A DNA stretch of 43,878 nucleotides, taken from positions 1 through 43,878 of the forward strand of contig CAJASX010000105.1 of NCBI GenBank assembly GCA_903944725.1. Direction: 5' to 3'. The notes beneath the pieces are model-generated. The model was not told the DNA's origin and did not search any database. It saw only the letters and a list, made by a program, of their open reading frames with translations. This document shows, piece by piece, positions 37,567 to 43,878 of this stretch. The translations under genes and the position numbers were made by a program. This stretch comes from an uncultured beta proteobacterium. GTDB lineage: Bacteria; Pseudomonadota; Gammaproteobacteria; Burkholderiales; Burkholderiaceae. Positions within the stretch are counted from its first letter, which is position 1; the number at the start of each line of letters is the position of its first letter.

Positions 37567-38016
37567 ATGCAAACCTTACAAGTCAAAATTCTTGATGAAC
37601 GCATGCGTAGCCAAATGCCAAGTTATGGCACCCCTGGTAGCGCTGGCCTTGACTTACGGGCCTGCATTGATGCGCCACTTGATATTGCCGCCGGCCAAAC
37701 GGTATTAGTACCTACCGGGCTCGCTATTTTTATTGAAGACCCACGCTATGCTGCCTTGATCTTGCCGCGCTCAGGCCTAGGTCATAAACATGGCATTGTG
37801 CTGGGAAATTTAGTTGGCTTAATCGATTCTGATTACCAAGGCCAATTGATGGTGAGCACCTGGAATCGCAGTCATACCGCCTTTAAACTTGAACCGATGG
37901 AACGTTTAGCGCAACTGGTGCTTGTTCCTGTGCTGCAAGTATCGATTGCCATCGTTGACGAGTTTATTGAGAGCACGCGTGGCAGCGGGGGCTTTGGTAG
38001 CACTGGACGAGCCTAA
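37567..38016 (+). CDS. dut: Deoxyuridine triphosphatase
   Basis: Hydrolyses dUTP to dUMP, keeping uracil out of DNA and feeding thymidylate synthesis. 149 residues, trimeric beta-barrel family. The five motifs are visible: [49 protein letters not shown] and the C-terminal [12 protein letters not shown] that closes the active site. It is the last gene of the ribF-ileS-lspA-coaBC-dut run and ends 11 bases before convergent clpA, with no obvious terminator. Confidence 0.97.
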   Translation: MQTLQVKILDERMRSQMPSYGTPGSAGLDLRACIDAPLDIAAGQTVLVPTGLAIFIEDPRYAALILPRSGLGHKHGIVLGNLVGLIDSDYQGQLMVSTWNRSHTAFKLEPMERLAQLVLVPVLQVSIAIVDEFIESTRGSGGFGSTGRA

Positions 38017-38027
38017 AAACCCTCTAA

Positions 38028-40337
38028 TTAAGTTTCTGCCACGGGTTCAGCATTCGATTTGCCGGTTTTATTGGCGCTCAGGCTAGCCACTGGAATTGTT
38101 AACTGCACCTTCCCATCGGCGTCAATATCAACTGCTACTTGACCGCCTTGCGCTAAGCGCCCAAATAATAATTCATCAGCCAAAGCTTTACGTACCGTAT
38201 CTTGAATAATGCGCTGCATTGGACGCGCGCCCATTAAGGGATCAAATCCATGTTTCGCCAAATGGGCCCGTAAAGCATCGCTAAAGGTAGCATCAACTTT
38301 CTTCTCGTGCAATTGTTCTTCTAACTGCATTAAAAATTTATCGACCACCCGCATGATGATGGTTTCGTCTAAGGCTTTAAATGAAACAATAGCGTCTAAG
38401 CGGTTGCGAAACTCTGGGGTAAAAAATTTCTTAATGTCGGCCATTTCATCGCCCGATTCACGGGCGTTAGTAAAACCAATGGTCGATTTCTGCATCGCTT
38501 CAGCACCCGCATTAGTCGTCATGATGATGATGACATTGCGGAAATCTGCCTTGCGCCCATTGTTATCGGTTAAGGTGCCATGATCCATTACCTGCAAAAG
38601 GATATTGAAAATATCGGGATGCGCCTTTTCAACTTCATCAAGCAATAAAACGCAGTGGGGTTTCTTGCTGACGGCCTCGGTTAGCAGACCGCCCTGATCA
38701 AAGCCTACATAACCAGGGGGGGCGCCAATTAAACGACTCACTGCATGCCGCTCCATATATTCCGACATATCAAATCGTAAAAGCTCAATGCCCATAATGT
38801 AGGCGAGCTGTTTGGCTACTTCAGTTTTACCAACCCCCGTAGGCCCAGAAAATAAGAATGAGCCAATCGGCCGGTCGACTTTACCCAGACCAGCGCGGGT
38901 CATTTTGATGGCACTTGCCAAAGCTTCGATAGCTGGGTCTTGACCAAAAACGACACTTTTAATATCGCGATCAAGTGTTTGTAATTTGCTACGATCATCT
39001 ACGGTAACCGACTGGGCGGGTATCCGGGCGATCTTCGCGACGATTTCTTCAATCTCAGGGCGGCCAATGGTTTTTTTCTGTTTAGATTTAGGCAAAATAC
39101 GTTGTGCTGCGCCCGCCTCATCGATCACATCAATTGCCTTATCGGGTAAGTGCCGATCATTAATATAGCGTGATGAGAGCTCTGCGGCCGCTACCAAAGC
39201 AGCTGAAGCATATTTAACCCCATGGTGTTCTTCAAAACGCGATTTAAGGCCGCGTAAAATTTGCACTGTTTGATCTACCGATGGCTCTACGACATCGACT
39301 TTTTGAAAACGTCGTGAGAGCGCCGCATCTTTTTCAAAAATGCCGCGGTACTCAGTAAATGTCGTGGCACCAATACACTTTAGTTGACCATTCGATAGTG
39401 CTGGCTTAAGTAAATTGCTAGCGTCAAGCGTGCCCCCCGAAGCTGCACCAGCGCCAATTAAAGTATGTATTTCATCAATAAAAAGAATGCCGTGTGGATT
39501 ATCTTTTAGCGCCTTTAAAACACCTTTTAATCTTTGCTCAAAGTCACCGCGGTATTTAGTGCCGGCTAGCAAGGCACCCATGTCTAAAGAATAAACTGTC
39601 GAATTTGCCAAAATATCGGGCACTTCATTGCGGGTAATTCGCCAAGCCAAACCCTCGGCAATTGCCGTTTTACCCACGCCAGCCTCACCTACCAATAAGG
39701 GATTATTTTTACGGCGCCGACAAAGTACTTGGATAACGCGTTCTACCTCGCTATCACGGCCGATTAAAGGATCAATTTTGCCTTGACGCGCTAAGGCATT
39801 TAAATTTTGCGTAAATTGATCTAATGGACTTTCTTTACCGCTTGCCGCAGCCTCTTCATTTTCTTGGGTTGGATCTGCAGCTTTGACGGGCTCGGCTTGA
39901 TCCTTACGAATACCATGGCTAATAAAGTTAACCACGTCTAAACGGGTAACACCCTGCTGTTGCAAGAAGTAAACACCGTGTGAATCTTTTTCGCCAAAAA
40001 TGGCTACTAATACATTCGCACCAGTCACTTCTTTTTTACCATTTGAAGTTGATTGAACGTGCATGATGGCGCGCTGAATCACCCGTTGAAAACCGAGGGT
40101 AGGTTGAGTGTCGACTTCTTCAGTGCCCGGAACCACGGGCGTATTGTCGTTAATGAAATTTTTTAATTGGGCGCGTAACTCGGCAATATTGACCGAGCAG
40201 GCCTTTAATACTTCAACCGCAGTGGCGTTATCGAGTAATGCCGAAAGAAGATGTTCAACAGTAATGAACTCATGCCGCGCGGCGCGCGAATCAACAAAAG
40301 CCATATGCAAACTAACTTCTAATTCCTGGGCAATCAT
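38028..40337 (-). CDS. clpA: ATP-dependent Clp protease ATP-binding subunit ClpA
   Basis: AAA+ unfoldase that feeds substrates to ClpP. 769 residues. The N-domain (about 1-150) begins [26 protein letters not shown]. The two AAA modules have Walker [19 protein letters not shown] and [17 protein letters not shown], with Walker [14 protein letters not shown] and [12 protein letters not shown]. The ATG at 40337 overlaps the clpS stop (ATGA) and has GGAGG 5 bases upstream, so I prefer it to the longer frame at 40355. Coupling with clpS fits their joint role in N-end rule degradation. clpP is not in the window. Confidence 0.96.
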   Translation of the reverse strand: MIAQELEVSLHMAFVDSRAARHEFITVEHLLSALLDNATAVEVLKACSVNIAELRAQLKNFINDNTPVVPGTEEVDTQPTLGFQRVIQRAIMHVQSTSNGKKEVTGANVLVAIFGEKDSHGVYFLQQQGVTRLDVVNFISHGIRKDQAEPVKAADPTQENEEAAASGKESPLDQFTQNLNALARQGKIDPLIGRDSEVERVIQVLCRRRKNNPLLVGEAGVGKTAIAEGLAWRITRNEVPDILANSTVYSLDMGALLAGTKYRGDFEQRLKGVLKALKDNPHGILFIDEIHTLIGAGAASGGTLDASNLLKPALSNGQLKCIGATTFTEYRGIFEKDAALSRRFQKVDVVEPSVDQTVQILRGLKSRFEEHHGVKYASAALVAAAELSSRYINDRHLPDKAIDVIDEAGAAQRILPKSKQKKTIGRPEIEEIVAKIARIPAQSVTVDDRSKLQTLDRDIKSVVFGQDPAIEALASAIKMTRAGLGKVDRPIGSFLFSGPTGVGKTEVAKQLAYIMGIELLRFDMSEYMERHAVSRLIGAPPGYVGFDQGGLLTEAVSKKPHCVLLLDEVEKAHPDIFNILLQVMDHGTLTDNNGRKADFRNVIIIMTTNAGAEAMQKSTIGFTNARESGDEMADIKKFFTPEFRNRLDAIVSFKALDETIIMRVVDKFLMQLEEQLHEKKVDATFSDALRAHLAKHGFDPLMGARPMQRIIQDTVRKALADELLFGRLAQGGQVAVDIDADGKVQLTIPVASLSANKTGKSNAEPVAET

Positions 40338-40681
40338 GCTTCCTCCATAGTGCACTGCAAAGGGTGCCCCGCTTCGCGGGAGCTCTCGGTAACTTGATGA
40401 ACTTTAGTGGCTGCAACATCGCGAGTAAAAACTCCGCAAACGCCCTTCCCCACTAAATGAACTTGTAACATGATGCGAGTCGCGGTTTCATGATCCTTAT
40501 TAAAATACTCTTGAATCACCATTACAACAAATTCCATTGGAGTGTAATCGTCATTTAAGAGTAATACTTTATACAATGCAGGCAACTTCACCTTCTCCGC
40601 TTGCTTCTCTAAAAGAGCCGTATCACCATTACCAGGAATCGCTGGGTTTAGTGGCGGTGGCGTTTTAATTAATCGGCTCAT
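40334..40681 (-). CDS. clpS: ATP-dependent Clp protease adaptor ClpS
   Basis: Adaptor that recognises N-degron residues and delivers them to ClpA. 115 residues from the ATG at 40681. The folded core has [24 protein letters not shown] and [25 protein letters not shown], including the conserved Asn-Asp-Asp that bind the substrate N-terminus; a flexible N-terminal tail precedes it. ATG at 40690 and GTG at 40699 are in-frame alternatives. None has a Shine-Dalgarno. TAGAAT on minus ends 7 bases before 40681, which favours this start for a leaderless message. clpA follows with a 4-base overlap. Confidence 0.94.
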   Translation of the reverse strand: MSRLIKTPPPLNPAIPGNGDTALLEKQAEKVKLPALYKVLLLNDDYTPMEFVVMVIQEYFNKDHETATRIMLQVHLVGKGVCGVFTRDVAATKVHQVTESSREAGHPLQCTMEEA

Positions 40682-40688
40682 ATGAATC

Positions 40689-40717
40689 ATTCTAAACACT
40701 CAGGCTAAGTCTGTAAT
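40689..40717 (-). promoter_or_regulatory. Promoter of clpS-clpA (candidate leaderless)
   Basis: On minus: -35 ATTACA (40717-40712), 17-base spacer, -10 TAGAAT (40694-40689), then 7 bases to the ATG at 40681. Four of six and five of six consensus matches. Predicted transcription start 40682. Confidence 0.5.
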
Positions 40718-40796
40718 TTACTGCTTTAGTTGTTGTAAAAAACCCTCATTAGAGGCCCATTTACCCTATATTGGGGCATTTCTGAGGTATTAAAGG

Positions 40797-40814
40797 GGGT
40801 AAGTACTAATACCC
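40797..40814. repeat. Hairpin in the clpS-csp gap
   Basis: GGGTA (40797-40801) and TACCC (40810-40814) around an 8-base loop that contains the palindrome AGTACT. It lies between the divergent clpS and csp promoters, with no T-tract. Role unknown. I see no gene between 40718 and 40830. Confidence 0.35.
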
Positions 40815-40830
40815 AAGTCGATTTAACTCC

Positions 40831-40859
40831 TTGACACGCCACTGAAAAGGGCAAACAAT
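40831..40859 (+). promoter_or_regulatory. Promoter of the cold shock gene
   Basis: Perfect -35 TTGACA (40831-40836), 17-base spacer and -10 AACAAT (40854-40859). Predicted start near 40866. This gives a leader of about 106 bases, typical of CspA-type genes where the leader acts in cold-dependent stability and translation. Confidence 0.65.
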
Positions 40860-40865
40860 CGGGGG

Positions 40866-40971
40866 TAGTGCTTCTTATTGAGGTTCTATTAGGCGTGTTT
40901 TGGAGCGAAACTGATTAAAAAGTATTCCCCCCATTTTCACGGGTGTTTCAAGTTTAAGTAATGGAGTTCGC
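40866..40971 (+). promoter_or_regulatory. Long 5' leader of the cold shock mRNA
   Basis: About 106 bases between the predicted transcription start and the csp ATG, without an ORF. GGGGG at 40861-40865, at the predicted start itself, could pair with CCCCCC at 40927-40932 only if transcription starts a few bases earlier. GGAG (40963-40966) is the Shine-Dalgarno, 5 bases before the ATG. A temperature-dependent structure is inferred from family knowledge, not shown. Confidence 0.45.
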
Positions 40972-41175
40972 ATGGCGACCGGAGTTGTTAAGTGGTTTAA
41001 TGATGCAAAAGGTTTCGGGTTTATTAAGCCCGATGATGGTGAAGAAGAGCTGTTCGCGCATTTCAGCGCGATTACTATGGGTGGTTTCAAAACCCTCAAA
41101 GAAGGCCAAAAGGTAACGTTTGACATTACCCAAGGACCTAAAGGCAAGCAAGCGACAAATATTCAAGGCGCTTGA
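40972..41175 (+). CDS. Cold shock protein, CspA family
   Basis: Single-domain RNA/DNA-binding protein of 67 residues acting as an RNA chaperone. It has [20 protein letters not shown], with the RNP1 motif KGFGFI, and [10 protein letters not shown], where LFAHF replaces the more usual VFVHF of RNP2. It ends [19 protein letters not shown] long leader, strong promoter and following terminator make it a single-gene transcript. Which Csp paralogue it is cannot be told from the sequence. Confidence 0.95.
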   Translation: MATGVVKWFNDAKGFGFIKPDDGEEELFAHFSAITMGGFKTLKEGQKVTFDITQGPKGKQATNIQGA

Positions 41176-41196
41176 TAAAAACTTCCTAATGAAATT

Positions 41197-41227
41197 AAAA
41201 ACCCAGGGCACGCCCTGGGTTTTTTTT
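41197..41227 (+). terminator. Intrinsic terminator after the cold shock gene
   Basis: AAAA-ACCCAGGG-CACG-CCCTGGGT followed by eight T residues. The stem is 8-9 bp and GC rich. The A-tract on the other side means it could also terminate the convergent icd gene, whose stop is at 41248. Confidence 0.92.
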
Positions 41228-41247
41228 GCCTTCTTTTTACCTGCTTT

Positions 41248-42498
41248 TTACATATTTTCGATCATCGCTGCGCCAAAGCCGGAACAAGAGACTTGAGTGG
41301 CGCCCTCTAAAACACGGGCAAAGTCATATGTCACTTTTTTCGAAAGAATGGCTTTTTCCATTGACGAGATAATTAGATCAGCAGCTTCGGTCCAGCCCAT
41401 ATGGCGTAACATCATCTCAGCGGAGAGGATTTCTGAACCGGGGTTGACATAATCTTTACCAGCGTACTTTGGTGCAGTACCATGGGTTGCCTCAAACATT
41501 GCAATGCTATCGGACATATTGGCTCCAGGCGCAATACCAATACCGCCCACCTGAGCCGCTAAGGCATCGGACACATAATCTCCATTCAAATTTAAAGTGG
41601 CAATTACGCTGTACTCATTTGGGCGTAACAAAATTTGCTGTAAGAAGGCGTCAGCAATTACATCTTTAATAATGATGTCCTTCCCAGTCTTGGGATTCTT
41701 TAACTTACACCAGGGGCCCCCATCAATCAGTTGTGCGCCAAATTCATTTTGCGCCAAGCCATAACTCCAGTCACGAAAACCACCTTCAGTAAATTTCATG
41801 ATGTTACCTTTGTGCACGATAGTCACCGAAGGCTTGTCGTTGTCAATTGCGTACTGAATTGCTTTACGCACCAAACGCTCGGTACCCTCTTTGGACACAG
41901 GCTTAATACCAATGCTCGACGTATTGGGAAAGCGAATTTTCTTAACGCCCATTTCTTTAATCAGAAAATCAACCATTTTCTTGGCTTCTGGCGTACCAGC
42001 TTCCCATTCAATGCCAGCATAAATATCTTCTGAATTTTCGCGAAAAATGACCATGTCGGTTTTTTCAGGTTCGCGTAGTGGTGAGGGTACTCCCTTGAAA
42101 TAACGCACTGGACGCAGACATAAATACAAATCTAAGGCTTGACGCAAGGCCACATTTAAAGAACGAATGCCACCGCCTACTGGGGTGTGCAAAGGGCCTT
42201 TAATCGAAACCACATATTCTTTAACAGCTTCTAGGGTTTCTTCTGGCATCCATACATCAGGCCCATATACCTGAGTTGCCTTAGAGCCAGCATAAACCTC
42301 CATCCAAGCAATTTTGCGTTTGCCACCGTAAGCTTTGGCTACAGCAGCGTCAACCACCTTCATCATTACAGGCGTAATATCAGCGCCAATACCGTCGCCT
42401 TCAATTACTGGAATAATTGGATGGTCGGGTACGTTAATTGAGAAATCTTGATTAACAGTGATTTTTTCGCCAGCAGGCACTTTAATATGCTTATACAT
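41248..42498 (-). CDS. icd: Isocitrate dehydrogenase, NADP type
   Basis: TCA cycle enzyme that oxidises isocitrate to 2-oxoglutarate. 416 residues, same length as E. coli Icd. Substrate-binding block [27 protein letters not shown] includes the serine that is phosphorylated in E. coli. The family signature [26 protein letters not shown] and [19 protein letters not shown] support the NADP type. GGAG lies 8-9 bases before the ATG. TATAAC on minus at 42530-42525 may be its -10. Divergent from the DUF192 gene. Confidence 0.97.
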   Translation of the reverse strand: MYKHIKVPAGEKITVNQDFSINVPDHPIIPVIEGDGIGADITPVMMKVVDAAVAKAYGGKRKIAWMEVYAGSKATQVYGPDVWMPEETLEAVKEYVVSIKGPLHTPVGGGIRSLNVALRQALDLYLCLRPVRYFKGVPSPLREPEKTDMVIFRENSEDIYAGIEWEAGTPEAKKMVDFLIKEMGVKKIRFPNTSSIGIKPVSKEGTERLVRKAIQYAIDNDKPSVTIVHKGNIMKFTEGGFRDWSYGLAQNEFGAQLIDGGPWCKLKNPKTGKDIIIKDVIADAFLQQILLRPNEYSVIATLNLNGDYVSDALAAQVGGIGIAPGANMSDSIAMFEATHGTAPKYAGKDYVNPGSEILSAEMMLRHMGWTEAADLIISSMEKAILSKKVTYDFARVLEGATQVSCSGFGAAMIENM

Positions 42499-42597
42499 TC
42501 ACACTTCTCCAGAGGGATTTTGAGTTATAACTTGTACTATTTTCGCATGAGCAGGCTAACTAGCCCATAAAATTGAAACCGGAAAATCAAAAATAAC

Positions 42598-43110
42598 ATG
42601 TTTAAAACCATCTACTCTAAGCGGCCACCTTTTTGGGGCCTCAAAAAGCCCCCCCTGATCGGTTTTATAAGTCTACTAGCACTAGCTACGCTAGCTTTGG
42701 CCCAAAATAGCAGCCCTAACCCTGGCTTGCCAGTAATCGAACTTAAAGCGGGCATCTACCGCATTCAAGCCGAAGTTGCCGCAACCGCTCCAGCAAGGCA
42801 GACTGGTTTAATGTACCGCAGCTTGATGGCACAAAATGCTGGGATGTTATTTATTTTCGAGCAAAAAGCGCCACATTGCTTTTGGATGAGTAATACCAAA
42901 ATTCCGCTCGCCATCGCCTTTATTGGCGACGACGACAAAATAGTAAATATTGAAGAAATGCAAGCTGACACGACTAATAACCATTGCCCTAAAGCACCAA
43001 TTCGTTATGCTTTAGAAATGAATCAAAAGTGGTTTAACGAGCGCGCTTTAGGCCCAGGCACTTTGATACAAGGCATTCCTAAAAAGTCAGTAGCTAAGCA
43101 ATCTGAGTAA
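42598..43110 (+). CDS. DUF192 family exported protein
   Basis: Exported protein of 170 residues. The N-terminus is basic and then hydrophobic (GFISLLALATLALAQ), a signal peptide or anchor with likely cleavage near residue 36. The DUF192 domain is clear: RQTGLMYRSLMAQNAGMLFIF, then HCFWMSNTKIPLAIAFIGDDDKIVNIEEMQ, and YALEMNQKWF. Function of the family is unknown. No clear Shine-Dalgarno; TAAAAT at 42568-42573 could give an 18-base leader. It ends 26 bases before convergent ppnP. Confidence 0.9.
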   Translation: MFKTIYSKRPPFWGLKKPPLIGFISLLALATLALAQNSSPNPGLPVIELKAGIYRIQAEVAATAPARQTGLMYRSLMAQNAGMLFIFEQKAPHCFWMSNTKIPLAIAFIGDDDKIVNIEEMQADTTNNHCPKAPIRYALEMNQKWFNERALGPGTLIQGIPKKSVAKQSE

Positions 43111-43136
43111 TTACCTGCGCCTAAGCTGCTGTTCAT

Positions 43137-43442
43137 TTAACCAAAGTGACAGACATAGTGCATTGGCGCTGTAGTGCGGATCACGAAATAGCTGCCGGCC
43201 TCAACTGTCCAACGGTCACCAGCCGCAAATGCTTGTTCGGGGGCGCCATCAATACTGACAAAAGCACAACCATCGACTACCTCCATGACTTCTTTGGTAG
43301 TTAGATCGAAATGCAGGGTACTAGGCAAAATAACGCCTACCGATTTACGTAACCCATCAGGCATGGTAACGGTATGCGAGATGCACTTACCGTCATAATA
43401 AATATTGGCTTTTTTACCAACCGAAACGTGATCAAATTGCAT
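43137..43442 (-). CDS. ppnP: Pyrimidine/purine nucleoside phosphorylase (cupin fold)
   Basis: Small cupin-fold enzyme of the PpnP family (formerly DUF1255), 101 residues against about 94 in E. coli. It splits nucleosides with phosphate. Visible family blocks are FDHVSVGKKANIYYDGKCISHTV, VILPSTLHFDLTTKEVMEVVDG and the final GSYFVIRTTAPMHYVCHFG. AAAGG lies 6 bases before the ATG. It starts 2 bases after the argG stop, so it is cotranscribed with argG. Confidence 0.93.
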   Translation of the reverse strand: MQFDHVSVGKKANIYYDGKCISHTVTMPDGLRKSVGVILPSTLHFDLTTKEVMEVVDGCAFVSIDGAPEQAFAAGDRWTVEAGSYFVIRTTAPMHYVCHFG

Positions 43443-43444
43443 CT

Positions 43445-43878
43445 TTAGCCTTTCGTTTTTGCCAATTTGCGCTTTGCAATTTCTGCTATACGCATGCGTA
43501 ATGCATTGAGTTTAATAAAACCGCCTGCATCAGCTTGGTTATACGCGCCACCATCGTCATCAAAAGTCGCAATGGTCTGATCGAATAAAGTATTGGCTGA
43601 ATCGCGTGAGATCACTGAGACTGATCCCTTATATAACTTTAAGCGTACAGTCCCATTGACATTGCGCTGGGTATAGTCAATTAAGGTTTGTAATGCAAGG
43701 CGTTCTGGTGACCACCAGTAGCCGTTATAAATGAGGCTAGCATAGCGGGGCATTAAGTCGTCTTTTAAGTGCGCTACTTCGCGATCTAGCGTAATGCTTT
43801 CGATACCGCGATGGGCTTTTAGCAAAATAGTGCCACCAGGTGTTTCATAGCAACCTCGACTCTTCATGCCAACAAAAC
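43445..43878 (-). CDS. argG: Argininosuccinate synthase, C-terminal part (cut by window end)
   Basis: Joins citrulline and aspartate to argininosuccinate in arginine synthesis. Only the last 144 residues are in the window; the frame stays open to the edge and reads [18 protein letters not shown], a conserved block, so the ATG at 43867 is internal. Further family text is [20 protein letters not shown] and [13 protein letters not shown]. The end is rich in basic residues. ppnP follows 2 bases later. Together with argD it indicates arginine prototrophy. Confidence 0.93.
   Translation of the reverse strand, partial: FVGMKSRGCYETPGGTILLKAHRGIESITLDREVAHLKDDLMPRYASLIYNGYWWSPERLALQTLIDYTQRNVNGTVRLKLYKGSVSVISRDSANTLFDQTIATFDDDGGAYNQADAGGFIKLNALRMRIAEIAKRKLAKTKG

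Noticed and set aside
40338-40355. A longer clpA start at 40355.
   Set aside because: The ATG at 40337 has GGAGG at the right distance, gives the usual ClpA N-terminus MIAQELE and overlaps clpS as ATGA.
566-42570. Recurring word TTGGGCTA or ATGGGCTAG at several promoters (566-576, 11713-11722 minus, 28021-28036, 42560-42570 minus) as a shared regulator site.
   Set aside because: The same eight-base word also occurs inside coding sequence (near 30683), and three or four hits in 44 kb on two strands is close to chance. Only the full palindrome at 28021 is kept as a finding.
1-43878. CRISPR array, prophage, insertion sequence, toxin-antitoxin pair or defence island.
   Set aside because: No direct repeat arrays, transposase or integrase motifs, or matching small gene pairs are visible; every sizeable frame is explained by a housekeeping or conserved family gene.
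1-43878. tRNA or rRNA genes in the gaps.
   Set aside because: No gap shows a cloverleaf with the GTTCGAATC-type T-loop or 16S/23S-like sequence.

Overview
The window reads as chromosomal, housekeeping-rich DNA from a betaproteobacterium of the order Burkholderiales. Moderate GC, very tight gene packing and the local gene orders (ispA-xseB-Rieske; polA-DUF2782-thrB-BPSS1780; fkpB-ispH; purN-RsmB/NOP methyltransferase-desaturase) suggest a small-genome freshwater lineage like Polynucleobacter. That placement is inference from gene content; no rRNA or other marker RNA gene is present. I see no phage, transposon, CRISPR array, integron, tRNA or rRNA. No intergenic gap exceeds 300 bases; the longest is about 290 bases, upstream of the cold shock gene.

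Layout. 1-4284: ispA (cut by the window edge) and xseB on the minus strand, then a Rieske oxygenase with an overlapping mercaptopyruvate sulfurtransferase on plus, then a ZIP metal transporter and a Tat-exported dienelactone hydrolase on minus. 4329-9317: polA (minus), divergent from a DUF2782-thrB-BPSS1780 membrane protein cassette. 9358-18510: uvrD and valS diverge from one palindromic promoter; galU follows valS; a TusA-like gene lies downstream of alaS on minus. 18649-25755: tctBA carboxylate transporter, glnS, an NAD-binding epimerase-like gene, a ferredoxin-fused flavin reductase and argD. 25839-28500: fkpB-ispH (minus), radC and the rpmB-rpmG ribosomal protein operon. 28581-31890: purN, an RsmB/NOP rRNA methyltransferase and an acyl desaturase (minus). 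31930-38016: one long plus-strand run ribF-ileS-lspA-coaBC-dut. 38028-43878: clpS-clpA, a cold shock protein, icd, a DUF192 protein, ppnP and the 3' part of argG.

Together the genes cover translation (four aminoacyl-tRNA synthetases, L28, L33, rRNA methylation), DNA replication and repair (polA, uvrD, xseB, radC, dut), isoprenoid synthesis (ispA, ispH), amino acids (thrB, argD, argG), cofactors (ribF, coaBC), purines (purN) and proteolysis (clpS, clpA).

I did not find a novel enzyme system or defence island. The most notable signal is regulatory. At least eight genes without a Shine-Dalgarno sequence carry a sigma70-type -10 hexamer ending 6-9 bases before the ATG, which predicts leaderless mRNAs (polA, uvrD, valS, alaS, glnS, an epimerase, fkpB, purN, clpS). 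Neighbouring genes with good Shine-Dalgarno sites use longer leaders and sometimes TTG or GTG starts. In the uvrD-valS gap one perfect palindrome, AATTATAATT, supplies the -10 element on both strands and predicts two leaderless transcripts from 24 bases. Other points worth checking are a missing canonical start codon for radC, palindromes at the rpmB and purN/ribF promoters, and a terminator-like hairpin beside the alaS promoter.
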